From NCBI GenBank assembly GCA_015680685.1, contig MNCI01023466.1, forward strand, positions 1,545 through 24,672: a DNA stretch of 23,128 nt. Direction: 5' to 3'. The stretch's first letter is position 1, and the number at the start of each line of letters is the position of its first letter. Shown one piece after another: positions 1-10,683 of this stretch. The notes beneath the pieces are model-generated. The model was not told where the DNA came from. It did not search any database and saw nothing but the letters and a program-made list of their open reading frames with translations. Source of the stretch: Gnetum montanum. Its lineage: Eukaryota; Streptophyta; Gnetopsida; Gnetales; Gnetaceae. The translations under genes and the position numbers were made by a program.

Positions 1-1950
1 AAATAATATTTTCATCCATAATGCTCTAGGTAAGCTTATCCATAATGCTAACTAATATTTCCATCCAAATCAAAGGTTAAACAAAGTCAAATAGCATTCA
101 AACCAAGTGAAATCTAAGTTTTTTCACAAAATGCAAAACACAATCAAAGATTTCATGAATATCCTTATATACCACCATTCTTGCCAATTTTATAGTATGT
201 ATCTATGTCATAAAATAAACTATACAGTTGAGCATCTATCTCATGTTTCTCATTTCTATTACAATGTTTGTCTCTCCTAAATAATTTTCTATATATGTAT
301 TCACATTGAAACTTTACGCAAATTATTTTTTCTAGTTTGGTTCTTGCAGGAAGCGCTTGGGAAATAGGCTTTCCAACCATTCTCGGCTTCAGTTTCACCT
401 ATAGTAAGCGTATTTTTGTCATTTCCCATCACCAAGGTAGCAATTGCAGCTAAAAATTCTACTTCAACCTTGAAAGATGTCAAAAAGGAGAGGATGAACC
501 AGCAAGAATCTTGCACTGAAGGAGGCAAACACTCTTGCCAGAGGCATCTCCCATCTACCAAAACCCTCCATTGGTGAAGGCTCTTCCATCATGATTGCCA
601 AGTTCCCTTCTCTCACTATTTTTTACCATTTTTGGGTGCAATATGGAGGCATTTTGTATTACCTAGGCCTATATTTTGGAAAAAAATTGGCTTTGTATGG
701 ATTAATGTTAGGCATGCTTTGTGTAAATGTGTTCACATTGTGATTTTGGCCTTAATGCAAGGTTATGAACTTTTCTTTAAGTCCATTCTATGCATTTTTT
801 ATGGTTTTTTACTAAAAAGTGGCCAAATTTTATAATTTTTTTATAAAAATGTGGTGCAGAATTTTTTATTTTTGAGGCCATAGGGTTATTCTATAGTGTT
901 TAAGGGTTGTATTAGAGTTGAATCACTATTTTCAGAGTTTTTCATATTTCTAGCCTACAAAGATTGACAGTGTTGACCTACTTTGTCTATTTTTTTTATC
1001 AATTGTCCAACCTCTTGGGGATTACGAGGATAGTGTAGAAGGGTTCTACACATTATTTGAATTCTTAAAAAAAAATTCACAATTTTTCCAGAGGTTTCAC
1101 TGTAAACTAGGGTTTTTTTGAAAAAAATTCAAAGTGATTCCAAGGTACAATGTGAATTTTTCTATGCCTACTGTTGCAACATTGGAGTGTACTTTGTGTT
1201 AAATTATGCATATTTACAGTACCTAGACATAGGAAAAAAAATTTGGTAAATTTTTTTCAAATGTTTGGTTACATGAACTATCTCGTTTAGTTGTAGTTTT
1301 AGCCAGTGGGCGTGCAAGTTTCCCCTACACTAGCAGCGTTGGTCAATGTTTTGTGTTTTGTGGGCTATGTTTAAGGCTTTCAACGGTTATTTACATGGTG
1401 TATATTGGTTTTCAATAGCATCTTAAATTTTTTGAAATTTTTATCTAGGTTTCCTAAATTTTTTTACTATTGTTTCACAGTAAACTAGGATTTTATGAAG
1501 TTCAAGTTGAAATTTTTACACTAGTTAATGCATTGTTGATCATGGGTTTAAACTTATTATAAGCTTGTTCTCATAATTTAATGTTTGATGAAAAATTTCT
1601 GTAATATTTTATGCATACTTTAACTACGTGATTGTATTAGGCTAGTTGGTTTTTTACTTAGTTTTTAGTTGAATATAAAGATCTAGATGTATAAACTTCC
1701 AATCCCTCAAGATGAGTTGAGGAAAAAACCATGTCTATTAATGTAAATAGTCATGTGAATAACAATTTGAAAGTAGCAATAAAAGACAACATCAATAATG
1801 CAAAATACTTTTTGAGTGTGTAATGATATAATTATCCTTTTATCTTAATAAGATACATCCAAAGAGTAACATCCCATGCTTTGTTAAGGGAAGAATTGTA
1901 ATAATTAGTCTTTAACCTTTGAGAAAATGGATGCCTTGTTATAAGGAGTT
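1..1950. other. AT-rich stretch without a recognisable gene
   Basis: I see no gene here. The longest open stretch (minus strand, about 301-600) has no family resemblance I can name and no convincing start. Two diverged copies of a motif reading GTTTCAC-N-GTAAACTAGG, at 1094 and 1472, suggest an old repeat with a spacing of 378 bases. Homopolymer runs of T and A are common. Confidence 0.6.
1094..1497 (+). repeat. two diverged copies of a GTAAACTAGG motif
   Basis: The sequences at 1094-1117 and 1472-1494 share GTTTCAC, one variable base or two, then GTAAACTAGG and a T-rich tail. Surrounding bases are only loosely alike, so this is a weak trace of an old direct repeat or of two copies of one dispersed element. 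Confidence 0.35.
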
Positions 1951-2059
1951 GTAACTATTATTTTTCAAAGCATCCATGACTAGTTTGTATATTTATAAAG
2001 TTGTTCAATACAAAATTGAACAAAAATGTTTTCATGGATCCAAACTTTGCAATCTCCTC

Positions 2060-2081
2060 ATATATATATATATATATATAG
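2060..2081. repeat. (TA)n microsatellite
   Basis: About eleven TA dinucleotides in a row. It is flanked on both sides by a near-repeat of AAAATGTTT(T/C)CATGGATCCAAA, at about 2025-2045 and 2116-2136, so the TA run sits inside a short direct duplication. Confidence 0.85.
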
Positions 2082-2133
2082 TCTTTCAATACATTTTTAT
2101 AATTTTTCAATACGAAAATGTTTCCATGGATCC

Positions 2134-2498
2134 AAATTTTTATAATTTTCATAAATTTTAAAAATTTTATATTAATATAAAACATTCTTTTATTAAAAAA
2201 TGTTTAAAGAAATAAAACTCATATATTCAAAAGAAGATTTTATTAATAATAAAATTTGATTTGGAGTATAGCCAACCATTTCTTGGAATCTTAGAATCAA
2301 ACAAGCCTCCATTCAAGAAAATTTTTATAATTTTCATAAATTTTAAAAATTTTATATTAATACAAAACATTCTTTTATTAAAAAATGTTAAAAGAAATAA
2401 AACTCATATATGGAAAAGAAGATTTTATTAATAATAAAATTCAATATAACCAACCATTTCTTGGAGTCTTAGAATCAGACAAGCCTCCATTCTCGAAA
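2134..2498 (+). repeat. tandem duplication, unit about 184 bp
   Basis: The unit beginning AAATTTTTATAATTTTCATA at 2134 starts again at 2318, a period of 184 bases. Copies share the ACATTCTTTTATTAAAAAATG block, the GAAGATTTTATTAATAATAAAAT block and the CCAACCATTTCTTGGA block in the same order. They differ by scattered substitutions and small indels. The second copy ends near 2498, where the sequences stop matching. No coding potential was seen. Confidence 0.85.
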
Positions 2499-2895
2499 GG
2501 TATTTACCAAATATTCCTTTTATATATGAAGTAAAAAGCACAAGAGTAATTTAATATAACGTCAGTCCTTCAAAAACCTGCTACAAATGCATTGAAATTT
2601 GACCATGTTAAACAGAATCAACTGTAAGAACATAACTGCAAGCAGGTAACCTTTACTGTAAAAATAATTTCTCTTTGCCTTCGTCCAGAAAACTTTAGAA
2701 TGCTAATAATCAAATCCTAATATTACTCCAAATAATCAAAATCTTCTGTAATTCTAGCCTACCACCAGTTTCAAAATAAAATATTAATGAATATCAGCGC
2801 ATTCATTTCTCGAGTTTGTAACAAAACGATGTCCTCAAACCAACATTTAACGTTAAATACGTACGATAAACATTAGTTTGAAAAAATGCGTATAC

Positions 2896-3243
2896 CTTGA
2901 AATTCTTGAACCCACCTCCCTGTATAACTGTTCTAGCTGTTCTTTTGCTTCAGGAAAATTGTTTGAACACCAATGTTGCAAGCCAAAAATATTATCTACA
3001 AGAAGATTGTCATGATGGCTGCAACTTCCTATATTATAGTATATTTCCACAAACATCTATGAAACAGTGGTTACCTATCCATCTATTAGAAGCTTCATGA
3101 GCAACAGATAGAAAACAATACAAAGTCATAAAATAAAATACAAACCTATCTCAATATTGCTATCGATGAATCATGATTACTGAGTCCTCCTAATCTTCTT
3201 TTAACAAAGTCAAGAAAACATATAAGTATTCTTTAGCAGGATC
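2896..3243 (-). pseudogene. two possible exons of an unrecognised plant gene, decayed
   Basis: On the minus strand a 123-base open stretch (3018 down to 2896) is bounded by an acceptor-like TTGCAG and a donor-like AAG/GTATAC. Its reading includes HWCSNNFPEAKEQLEQLYRE, which looks like a soluble helical protein and not low-complexity noise. About 130 bases upstream a second candidate exon (3243 down to 3150) follows a pyrimidine-rich TTCTTCTTAG and reads FVKRRLGGLSNHDSSIAIL. The two frames join in phase (two leftover bases plus one). However, the first exon has an in-frame TAA near its start, and the base pair at its donor position reads AT where GT is expected. I do not recognise the family. 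It could be a gene fragment carried here by a transposon or a dead host gene. The exon boundaries are inferred from sequence only. Confidence 0.35.
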
Positions 3244-3482
3244 CTAAGAAGAACAGGAAAATATGAACTCCATTATCTATGGAAATTTTTGGAACTTAAG
3301 AGGTTGGATCCAAGGGGTCTTGGTGGATGTAAGTAAAAAATTTCAATTTCAATTTTAGTTTAAATATGGCATTCCAGGAAGTTAGCATGGAGGTTTAAGG
3401 ATGCGAATGTGATGTGGGTTAATGTAACAAAAGTGAAAAATTTAAATCAAATAGAAGAATTTTGAGAACAACATATTATATA

Positions 3483-3680
3483 CTGAGCCAAGGCCTATGA
3501 GTTGGAGTGATGTAAGGTACTTGTTTCTCAAGTTGGAAGATGTGGGTTCCAGCCTGGGTGCAGCCACTTGAAGAGGTCAGTATTTTGCTAATCCACCAAC
3601 CCTCCTAGGACCCTGCTTTGCGAGATGAGCATTGGGCTTCCAAGTGATGATCTTACAGTAATATTATATGTTGAGCTGCT
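3483..3680 (+). mobile_element. tRNA-derived SINE-like remnant
   Basis: The stretch at 3503-3518 resembles a pol III A box, and GGTTCCAGCCT at 3545-3555 resembles a B box, with about 30 bases between them as in tRNA-derived SINE heads. The segment from 3511 to 3566 reads like a tRNA body without a clean cloverleaf, followed by an unrelated tail of about 100 bases. No poly(A) tail or clear target-site duplication was found, so the ends are approximate. It is not a functional tRNA because the acceptor stem does not pair. Confidence 0.5.
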
Positions 3681-3744
3681 TAAATGGCTTATATGCTGGA
3701 GTTGCTCAAATGGGGAGGTGATGCTATACATAGAGAAATATTAA

Positions 3745-5460
3745 AAAAAATTAAATGCAGCAACTGCCAATGGATTGGATCATCAATGGAGAACATGCAA
3801 TGTAGTTATTTTCTATAGGGAAGGAGACAATCTAAATAACAATTGGATGATACTTATTTGTAATATTTTCTCTAAGCTGCTAGGTATTGCTTTTAAAAAG
3901 AGAACCAACAAATAGGCAGAAGAAAATAATGTAAGGGCAATCTGTCAGGTAGGATTTTGATAAAACCACTCTACTATTGATCATTCAGTTATTCAGTTAT
4001 ACTTTGTTGCTTTCTCAGGAGCATATCACTCAGAAAAAAATTGTAGCAATAATCGAAAAACACGGGTACTCCTTTAAATCTAAACACAACTATTCAAAAA
4101 CTATACAAGGAGCTCATAATTAAGCTCAAAGATAATGTATTACAAAAGAATTTTGAGCTATACAGTAAAACTCAAGTGAAATAAGGAGGCCCTGTATCAC
4201 CAACCTTTTCCAGTATATTGATGAGTTGAAAGATTGGATGGCCAAGATACACAACATAAACTGTTAAATAGGATCTTAGACAGTAAGCCTACTACTGTAT
4301 GCAGGTGATGAAACTCTGATATCTATGTCAAAGAGTGGTATGCACATTATGCTATGAGTCTTGGATAGTTTTTGTCATTCTTAGGGCTTGCAAGTCCATG
4401 TGAAGAAAACAAAAATAATGGTGTGGGGTACTAGAAATAGAAGTTCAAATTTTGGGTTAAGAAAGTCAAAATTGTTTACTCCTATAGATATTTGGGTCTT
4501 CAAAGTTAGAATAATTACAAATACAAAAAGTGTGTTAAGGAAACAACTTGTGAGGAATTTGAGGTTTCTGTCCTTTAAAAAATAAATGTAAATCTTCGGG
4601 AATTTGGGTATGGCAGGTTAGAAAACAAATGTTTTAGGCAATCATTTATCCTACTATTATATAAGATTATCTTATATGGGGACCATGTCTCAATAAGAAA
4701 AGTTGAAAGGCTATTAAAAGGGTTCAAAAGCTATTTTTGCAGGATGAGTTAAAGGTGAACACACCAACCCTATCATGTGATGTTACTGGAATGTAAAAAT
4801 GTTGCCCACAAAATCTAAAGCACATTGCCAATTCATTGCCTGTACCATGCTTGAAGTAATGCAAGCAGTTCTCAAAGAGACAAAGGAAAAAGAATGATAT
4901 TTCTAGAGGATATAGTGGCTAAATGAGTAGAACATCTCTTTGAAGGAGATACAATATACTCCTATCAACATACACAATTAGTTAGGCAGCAAGTGCTAAG
5001 TAAGCTATGCCTGAATGTGCAAGACCAGAAAAATTTTACTCTAAGGATATAGGCAATCAAGTAGACTCAGAAGTAAGCTATTTTACTACTAATATTGTGA
5101 ACAGAACTTCAAGGCCTGAACAACAAACTTAAATTAAATTCTCATCCTTGACGATCAAAAGTAGGAGACATATTAACCTTCCTAGAAAATAGTGCATTTG
5201 GATATTATGCATGCCAAGAGCCCTGTAAGATGAGCAACACTTTTTTTTTTGCCTTGGGAACAAGTAAAAAGGAAATATATTAGCAACACATCTTTCTTAC
5301 GTGTGTCTGAACAAATTTTTAGGCAAAAATGGATTACTGTAACTAAAAGTCTCAATGAGCTTTTCTTGATGCTTCCAGGGGTTGTAGGTTATTTTATTGA
5401 ATCAATCTTTGTATTTCATGAACTGAGTAGACTCCTTGTCAAATAGATCCTATGGCTCCT
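3745..5460 (+). mobile_element. LINE, 3' half (reverse transcriptase to C-terminus), decayed
   Basis: Plus-strand translations in shifting frames follow the order of a LINE reverse transcriptase. AEENNVRAICQVGF lies near 3916 and STIDH just after it. A GGPVSPTF-like block lies near 4185, and LLLYAGDETLIS begins at 4289. GLQVHVKKTKIMVWGTRN follows near 4386. The catalytic YADD-type box reads YAGD, so one of the two metal-binding aspartates is lost. After the RT, 4700-4880 (VQKLFLQDELKVNTPTLS and on) matches the order of the conserved C-terminal region of such elements, and an open 65-residue stretch at 5249-5446 may be its end. There are many stops and frameshifts. The 5' half (ORF1, endonuclease) is absent, as expected for 5' truncation. 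Confidence 0.7.
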
Positions 5461-5846
5461 CAGACATAATAAACCATTCAGTTTTAATTTAAAAAATGTG
5501 GAAGGAAAGAAATCACCAATATTTCAAGGGGACTAAGTAAATTAGAAAGTGTATGATGGTAGGTAGTATAAGGTTGAAAAGGGAATGCAATATATAAAAA
5601 GGAAGTTAACTGTCCAAGTTTTTGAACCTAGCAAGGTTTAAAAGCTGTGAGCTAATGTTAGGAATGGGTACGTCCTCCATTGCAATTTTTTTATTATTTT
5701 CAGGTTAGATGCTTATATAATGAACGCCTTGAGGAGACTCATAATACTCCGAATATAGATTTTATTATTAATAAAACACTCTTCTAACCCGTTCAGAAAG
5801 AGACTCTTTTGTCTATTTATATTATGTATAAAGTGTAAAACTACTA
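5461..5846 (+). other. probable LINE 3' untranslated tail and flank
   Basis: There is no coding potential. AT-rich sequence with TATTAATAAAACAC near 5770 could be a poly(A)-signal region of the LINE just upstream. The compositional edge to the GC-richer retroelement lies at about 5847. Confidence 0.35.
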
Positions 5847-6494
5847 TGTAATTGTAGCGACTGAAAACATCGGCGGCTGGAAAACACCAAGGGGTCGGTG
5901 GTCATTAACAGTCTCAACCTCGAATCTGCAGGAGGGCCGTGCTGGATAAAATGGAAACGGGGCACCCTAAAAGGTCTGGTCGATCAGACAGGGACTTAGT
6001 CAGTGTTAATATAACCTTTTGCAATGTGTGATTTGAAAACGAGACTGATAGCGCAAAGTAATGCTTAAATATAAAAGAGATAGAAAGCAGTGTAAAATGC
6101 AATAACAAGCAAGAGACAAAGTAAAATGTAGTTAGAAAAGTGCACCGCTTCGAAGCTACGACTTCGCTCTATCAAAATGGATACAGTCGGTTGCACAACA
6201 CTGAGAAATGCAGAGATCCCAAGAGTAACCAAGACGTGTAGAGCAAGACGGCTGTGTGCTTGAACGCGGGCTCAGGCGTTAACAATGCAAAGTGCTACCA
6301 AGGTGGTAGAAAAGGGGAAAACAAAATGCCAACAGAGAATGCTAACTGTTTACTGTGTCAAACAGAAAGTTTACAATGCTCGAGGTTACAGTGCTAATTT
6401 TTGCTTGTTCACCAACAAAATTGTTAACCAACTAAAAATGCCAAAAGACTGGACCCCGGGAGAGAGAGGAGAGTTTGAGCATTGCGCATTGAGG

Positions 6495-6503
6495 TATTTA
6501 TAG
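6495..6503 (-). promoter_or_regulatory. TATA box of the probable LTR promoter
   Basis: The minus strand reads CTATAAATA, followed at the usual distance by a pyrimidine-rich stretch (CTCTCCTCTCTCTCCC, about 6459-6474) where transcription would start. It points leftwards, as required for a promoter in the LTR of a minus-strand element. Confidence 0.55.
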
Positions 6504-6736
6504 GACCGAGGGCACGCGAAAGATGCGGTTTGGACACCACGTGCCCTGGGCTTATGCTAACCTGTCTGTGCTGCACGTGCCTACATGATCGTTGGACGAG
6601 TCTGCCACGGCGTAATTACAAGTCTGTCACATTGTAATTGCGTTGTCAGAGCAATGGTGCAATTAGGTGAAGTGCATTGATGTAACGTAACTGCTTGCCA
6701 CGCTTTGCTATGCTTTGTACCGTAGCATTTTTGGGG

Positions 6737-7280
6737 TAGCGTAGCATCTTGTTACGTTGTGCTACATTACGCAATGTAGCGTAGTGTAGCCGCCGGCTCG
6801 AAGCAAAAAGTTTGCATCGTGTCCTGCTGCATGCATTGGAGACCTTTAAAGCACGCTAACTGTTTATTGCATATTTGCTACGCTATGCTACACTACGTAG
6901 CATAGCATAGCGTAGCGACCAGCCTTAATTGCAAAAACGTCGTCGATCTACGAACTTTGCCTCTCGCACTGCGAAACTTGCGAACTAGCTGATCCCACCC
7001 TTTGAGTTGCCTTCTGCCACTTTCGCAGAATTGCTACGCCTCGCTGCGCCATGTAGCTTAGCGTAGCATAGCAGCAAACATGGCCTACTTTTTGCCAAGT
7101 TCGCCGCTTTCTGATGGAAGGAGACATTGCCAAAGGACTTGAAGTCAGACAAGGGGGATTGATCATCTAGCTTTTGCTACACTGTGCTACCCTGTGTAGC
7201 ATAGCATAGCGTAGCACTTCATTCTGCAATCATTTTCTGAAGCTTGCTACGCTACATAGCAAGGCGTAGTGTAGCATAGC
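6737..7280. repeat. cluster of GCTACGCTA / TAGCGTAGC palindromes in U3
   Basis: Five groups of the 9-mer GCTACGCTA, its complement TAGCGTAGC and near variants lie at 6737-6790, 6877-6916, 7033-7072, 7176-7215 and 7246-7280. The second is a clean inverted repeat with 14-base arms (6877-6890 and 6903-6916) around a 12-base spacer. The other groups are looser inverted arrangements. They sit about 240-780 bases upstream of the LTR TATA box, where enhancer-like repeats would be expected. Function is inferred from position only. Confidence 0.75.
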
Positions 7281-7289
7281 AAACTTCAT

Positions 7290-8555
7290 GGCTTAGAAAA
7301 CTCGCCAAACTGTTTCGTGCATCCTAAGCGTTGCTGACAACTCCATGCATTGCTTCTGAGCAGGCTGTTAGCTGGGTAAACTACTTAGGTGGGCAGGCAA
7401 GATGAACCGTAGAGCCTGTTTACACCTAAAGTAGAAAATTTGCCGAACTGGCCAGCCTAAATTCAGAGCATTCTTCTCCTGAAGAACAGCCGTAGCACTG
7501 TGCAAATTGCAAAGACCTGGTAAAGCAAGTATGCCTTCGAATTTTGGGGTGTTTCATTGGCCCCTCTTTGTCGATGTCTGGAGGATGAACTCGAGAGATG
7601 TCAACAAGGAATATGAAACACCACGGAAGACAAAATGCCAACATTGTTGCTCAGTGATTGTCAAGACGTCGCTTGGCTACGCTTGAGAGTGTTGCAATGA
7701 AAGGGTGAAGCAAGGAGGAAGGAGGTTCAGAAAAAAGGTAAAGATGAGGTTTAGCAGAGTCCCTCGTCAGAGTCCTCATGAGGGACTCATTCGCGTTTTC
7801 ATCTTTACTTTCGCTGATCTTCGACAACCTGTAGGACAGGTGTTTCTTTCCCAGGATGAGTTGTGTTACATCCGTGTGGGGTTTTGACCTACCTACAAAT
7901 GCTTCCCATGCGGCGAGCTCTGTTACGCACGTCATGGAATTTGCACTCTGAACTAGTCAAGCTAGTCGAGGCACTCACTTCGTGACACCGTAGTATTTGC
8001 TACTATGGCAAGACATGCTTCCAACCACACCCTGTAAGCACAATAGAGAGCGAAACAGCCACGACGCAAAGCAAGGGCAAAAGCCTTGCTTGCTGCAAAC
8101 GTTGTTGAAGCTTTTAGACACCTTTGCTGGTGTATGGTGTCCAAAGTAGGAAGGTCAACAATGGCCTTGGAAGCACCAGCGTGGCGGAGCCGGCGTCGAA
8201 GGCGTCAGGAGTCGCTATGAGTGTGAATGCTCTGGAATCCCTGCCAAAGGCATGCATTCTCAGTTCAACTATGGGATCAGCTACCGCATAGCTAAACGTT
8301 GTGCGAGCTGAGGCGTTGGCAGGGGGCTGGAGAGAAACAATATTGTGGCTAGGCCACAATACTGTCAGAACTCCAGCGGCGGGCACTGGTCAAGGAACTA
8401 CCATCAGGGTAGTGGGCCGTGGCGACGGTAGGTCCAAAGGGCCAGTGCGATGTCATACGACATCTTTGAAGGGTCAACACGATGCCAAGGGTGGCGACAT
8501 CGCATATATTCCAAATTGCATTCCCATTGCATCGTGAATTACGTTCTAGAGCTGC
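7290..8555. other. rest of the probable U3, no gene seen
   Basis: Short open frames on both strands (for example 7651-7935 and 8114-8386, minus) have no recognisable motif and no shared frame, and they fall inside the probable LTR. I see no repeat family here comparable with the arrays on either side. Confidence 0.5.
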
Positions 8556-8560
8556 AACGT

Positions 8561-8571
8561 CCCACCCCCAC
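8561..8571 (-). promoter_or_regulatory. candidate polypurine tract
   Basis: The minus strand reads TGGGGGTGGGA just before the proposed LTR start. A polypurine tract primes plus-strand DNA synthesis in LTR retrotransposons. There is one interrupting T and the tract does not directly abut the TG, so the call is tentative. Confidence 0.35.
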
Positions 8572-8640
8572 GTCAGCATGGTGCATACTCGTTTGATGTG
8601 TACTTGAAGTAGATGCATGTTGGGGACGTGACACAAACCT

Positions 8641-8950
8641 AGTTTAAGGTCTTGGTAGACCATATGCTGGTTTAGGGTCCCAGCGGACCGCCATGTTGGT
8701 TTAAGGTCCCAACAAACCGTACATGCCAGTTTAACATCATAGCGGACGTGCTGCGCTAGTTTATAGTCATAGTGGACTAGCTGTGCCAGTTTACGTCGTA
8801 GTGGACTATCGTCGCCAGTTTAACGTCGTAGCGGACGATGCTTGTTGCTGCCAGTTTAACGTCATAGCGGACGGTGCTTGTTGTTGCCAGTTTAACGTCG
8901 TAGTGGACGGTGCCTGTTGCTGCCAGTTTAACGTCGTAGCGGACGATGCT
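8641..8950. repeat. array of ten AGTTTA-palindrome boxes, 3' of integrase
   Basis: Boxes start at 8641, 8669, 8698, 8728, 8758, 8788, 8817, 8853, 8889 and 8925, with spacings of 28-30 bases and then three of exactly 36. Each has (A/G)GTTTA followed within about a base by NGTC, six bases, and GACN. The outer bases form a pair in most copies but differ between copies: G/C at 8641 and 8669, A/T at 8758, C/G at 8728, 8817, 8853, 8889 and 8925. Copy 8788 breaks the outer pair, and copy 8698 breaks an inner one. Copy 8728 has an inner change that remains a G-U wobble in minus-strand RNA. The last four copies are the most alike and probably amplified recently. Confidence 0.9.
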
Positions 8951-8965
8951 TGCTACTGCCATGCT

Positions 8966-9789
8966 TTAGATGTAGTATGGCTTAAGGTACAAGTGATTCA
9001 CCGGGTTGGCAAACTCATTGTAGTCCATGTCCACCAGCTTGAAGGCTCCATTCCCGAAGGCTTTGGTGACCATGTAAGGGTCTTCCCAGTTGGCTGAGAA
9101 CTTGCTCACATGCTCGTAGGCAACCTTGAGGACGAGGTCTCCCTTCTGTACTGGCCGTTGATGCAGGTCTACACGGTGCTTTTGTTGTTGCTTGCTTTGA
9201 TAGTGCTCTATGGGCTCAACGTCTACGTGCACTCCTCCTCTATTGAGTTGAGGTCGGCGATCTGCGACTCGTTGTTCTGGGCTTCGTTCACAACATCTGA
9301 GAGAATCATCTGAAGTGATAGTACCTGCAACTCAAGAGGCAACACAACTTCAGATCCATAAACAAGGCTGTAAGGAGTCATACTTGTCGTCCTGTAGGCC
9401 CAGAGAACATAGAGGATTTGCTCATGCCACTACCTCTTGCTATTGTTAAGCATCCGCTTCAGCAAGTTGATGATGGACTTATTTGTAGTCTCCACCTATC
9501 TGTTCGCCTACAGGTAGGGGGAGGAGAATGATTGCCTGATGCCTAGATTACTGCAGAAGGTTCGAGTTTCTGTACTACTGAATTTTGGCCCATTGTCAAT
9601 TACAATAGTCATTGAAAGCCCAAATCTTGTTATGATGTTGTCTAGGATGAAGTGGCAAATCTGCTGAGACGTCATCTTCCTTAGGAGAATAGCTTCTACC
9701 CACTTAGTAAAATACTCAGTGGTGGTGATAATGAAGTCATGCCCTACAGAGGACTTAGGCATGATAGGTCCTATGAGGTCTAGTCCCCA
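8966..9789 (-). pseudogene. integrase core and C-terminal domain (Tat pol, 3' end)
   Basis: Integrase inserts the element's cDNA into the host chromosome. From right to left the core starts with WGLDLIGP (first catalytic D), followed by EYFTKWVEA and VIDNGPKFSS (second D), and then the glutamate of VETTNKS. All three DDE residues are therefore present. After it come LWAYRTT and PYSLVYGSE, typical of the end of the core. The C-terminal domain reads GDLVLKVAYEHV, then NWEDPYMV and VNHLYLKPYY. In-frame stops lie at 9790-9792, 9508-9510, 9496-9498 and 9430-9432. A frameshift at about 9225-9240 moves the C-terminal domain to another frame. No chromodomain is visible, as expected for the Tat lineage. 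The gene is not functional as it stands. Confidence 0.85.
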
Positions 9790-9792
9790 TCA

Positions 9793-10683
9793 TTGGAAAG
9801 GCCACGTGATTTGCGTTGGATGCAGGTCCGCAGGTGAGACATGTATGAGATTTGCATATCTTTGGCACGTGTCACACGTCTTGACTTTTGACAGATAGTC
9901 ACACTCCATGTGGGGCCAATAGTACCCTAAGTGTCTAATTTTCGTAGCCATAGCTCTAGGTGCTATGTGTCTGCCACATACTCTTTCATGCACTTCATTA
10001 ACTACCTTCTGTGCCTGCTCCCCACCCACGCATGCCAGCAATATCTCATCGTAAGAACGTCGGCATAGGACATCATTCCCCATGAGCGTATATTGCCGGG
10101 CACGCTTGCGGATCGCGTCTCTCTGAGCAGATGTCAATCCACTTGGGGGTTCGCCGTGTTGCAGGTAGGCTTTAATGTTAACATACCACTCCTGGGTATT
10201 CGTAGCACTAATGGAGGCCACGTGTCCCGCCTGAGTGATAGGTTCAGTGCATTCGATAATTGAAGTTGGCAGGTTTGCAAAGGAGTGTGGTGAAATATTT
10301 AATGCAAGGGTGGCTAAGGCGTTTGCCACTGTGTTTTCGTTGTGTGGCACGTGTTGCACATATGTCATTGCAAATTGCTTAAGCAGGCTTTTTGCTAGGT
10401 CGCAGTACGGTTGTAGGTGTGTAGCTTTGCAGGCATAGACCTCGGTGATTTGAATCACAACTAGTTTTGAATCACCACGGATTGCCAGGTGTTGTATGCG
10501 TAATGTTCGGGCAGCTGAGAGGCCTATGAGTAGCCCCTCGTACTCTGCCACGTTGTTGGTGCAGGGGAACGCAAAACAATAAGCAGACAGGTGCATTTCC
10601 CCAGAGGAGAACGTAATGACGATAGCTGCACTACCTCCTCACGCGGTTGAAGCGTTGTTAAAGTGTAAAGTGGCTTCCAGGTG
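9793..10683 (-). pseudogene. second RNase H (Tat-specific) and integrase HHCC zinc-binding domain
   Basis: RNase H degrades RNA in RNA-DNA hybrids. This second copy starts at LHFNNAS (about 10660), where the first catalytic acid is N. It continues with NNVAEYEGL (the glutamate) and IRGDSKLVV (aspartate), and ends in NTVANALA, where the last acid is also N. Two of four acidic residues are thus lost through D-to-N changes, each needing a single G-to-A change on the coding strand. The integrase zinc-binding segment follows at 9850-9990: VHERVCGRH provides the histidines and CDTC the cysteines. An in-frame stop lies at 10639-10641. The frame is the same as for the RT and first RNase H. Presence of both RNase H domains in this order is what assigns the element to Tat. 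Confidence 0.85.

Larger units (their letters stand above)
5847..8556 (-). repeat. probable 3' LTR
   Basis: This GC-richer, gene-free stretch lies downstream of the integrase. Its left edge is set by the change in base composition and a TG dinucleotide at 5847, which would be the CA end of the LTR on the minus strand. Its right edge is set by a purine-rich tract on the minus strand (8561-8571), followed within a few bases by TGCAGC. A strong TATA box at 6495-6503 splits it into a U3 of about 2.05 kb and an R-U5 of about 0.6 kb. The length suits Tat elements. With no second copy in the window the ends cannot be confirmed by comparison, and either may be wrong by tens of bases or more. Confidence 0.45.

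Noticed and set aside
301-600. Minus-strand open frame of about 90 codons
   Set aside because: No motif, no sound start and no neighbouring exon signals; the protein-like composition alone was not enough.
1958-2185. Isoleucine- and tyrosine-rich open frames on both strands
   Set aside because: They arise from the TA microsatellite and AT-rich flanks.
3490-3570. A functional tRNA gene
   Set aside because: The A and B boxes are only approximate and the acceptor and anticodon stems do not form; a SINE-like relic fits better.
7426-8386. Minus-strand open frames of 70-95 codons in the probable U3
   Set aside because: Different frames, no recognisable domain, and they lie within the LTR-like stretch.
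8817-8950. CRISPR-like array with a 36-base period
   Set aside because: The whole unit repeats, with no unique spacers, and the sequence is clearly plant nuclear.
8777-9097. Cysteine- and valine-rich open frames with a 12-residue period on both strands
   Set aside because: They are direct readings of the 36-base repeat array (36 = 12 codons), open on both strands for that reason, and run into integrase sequence.
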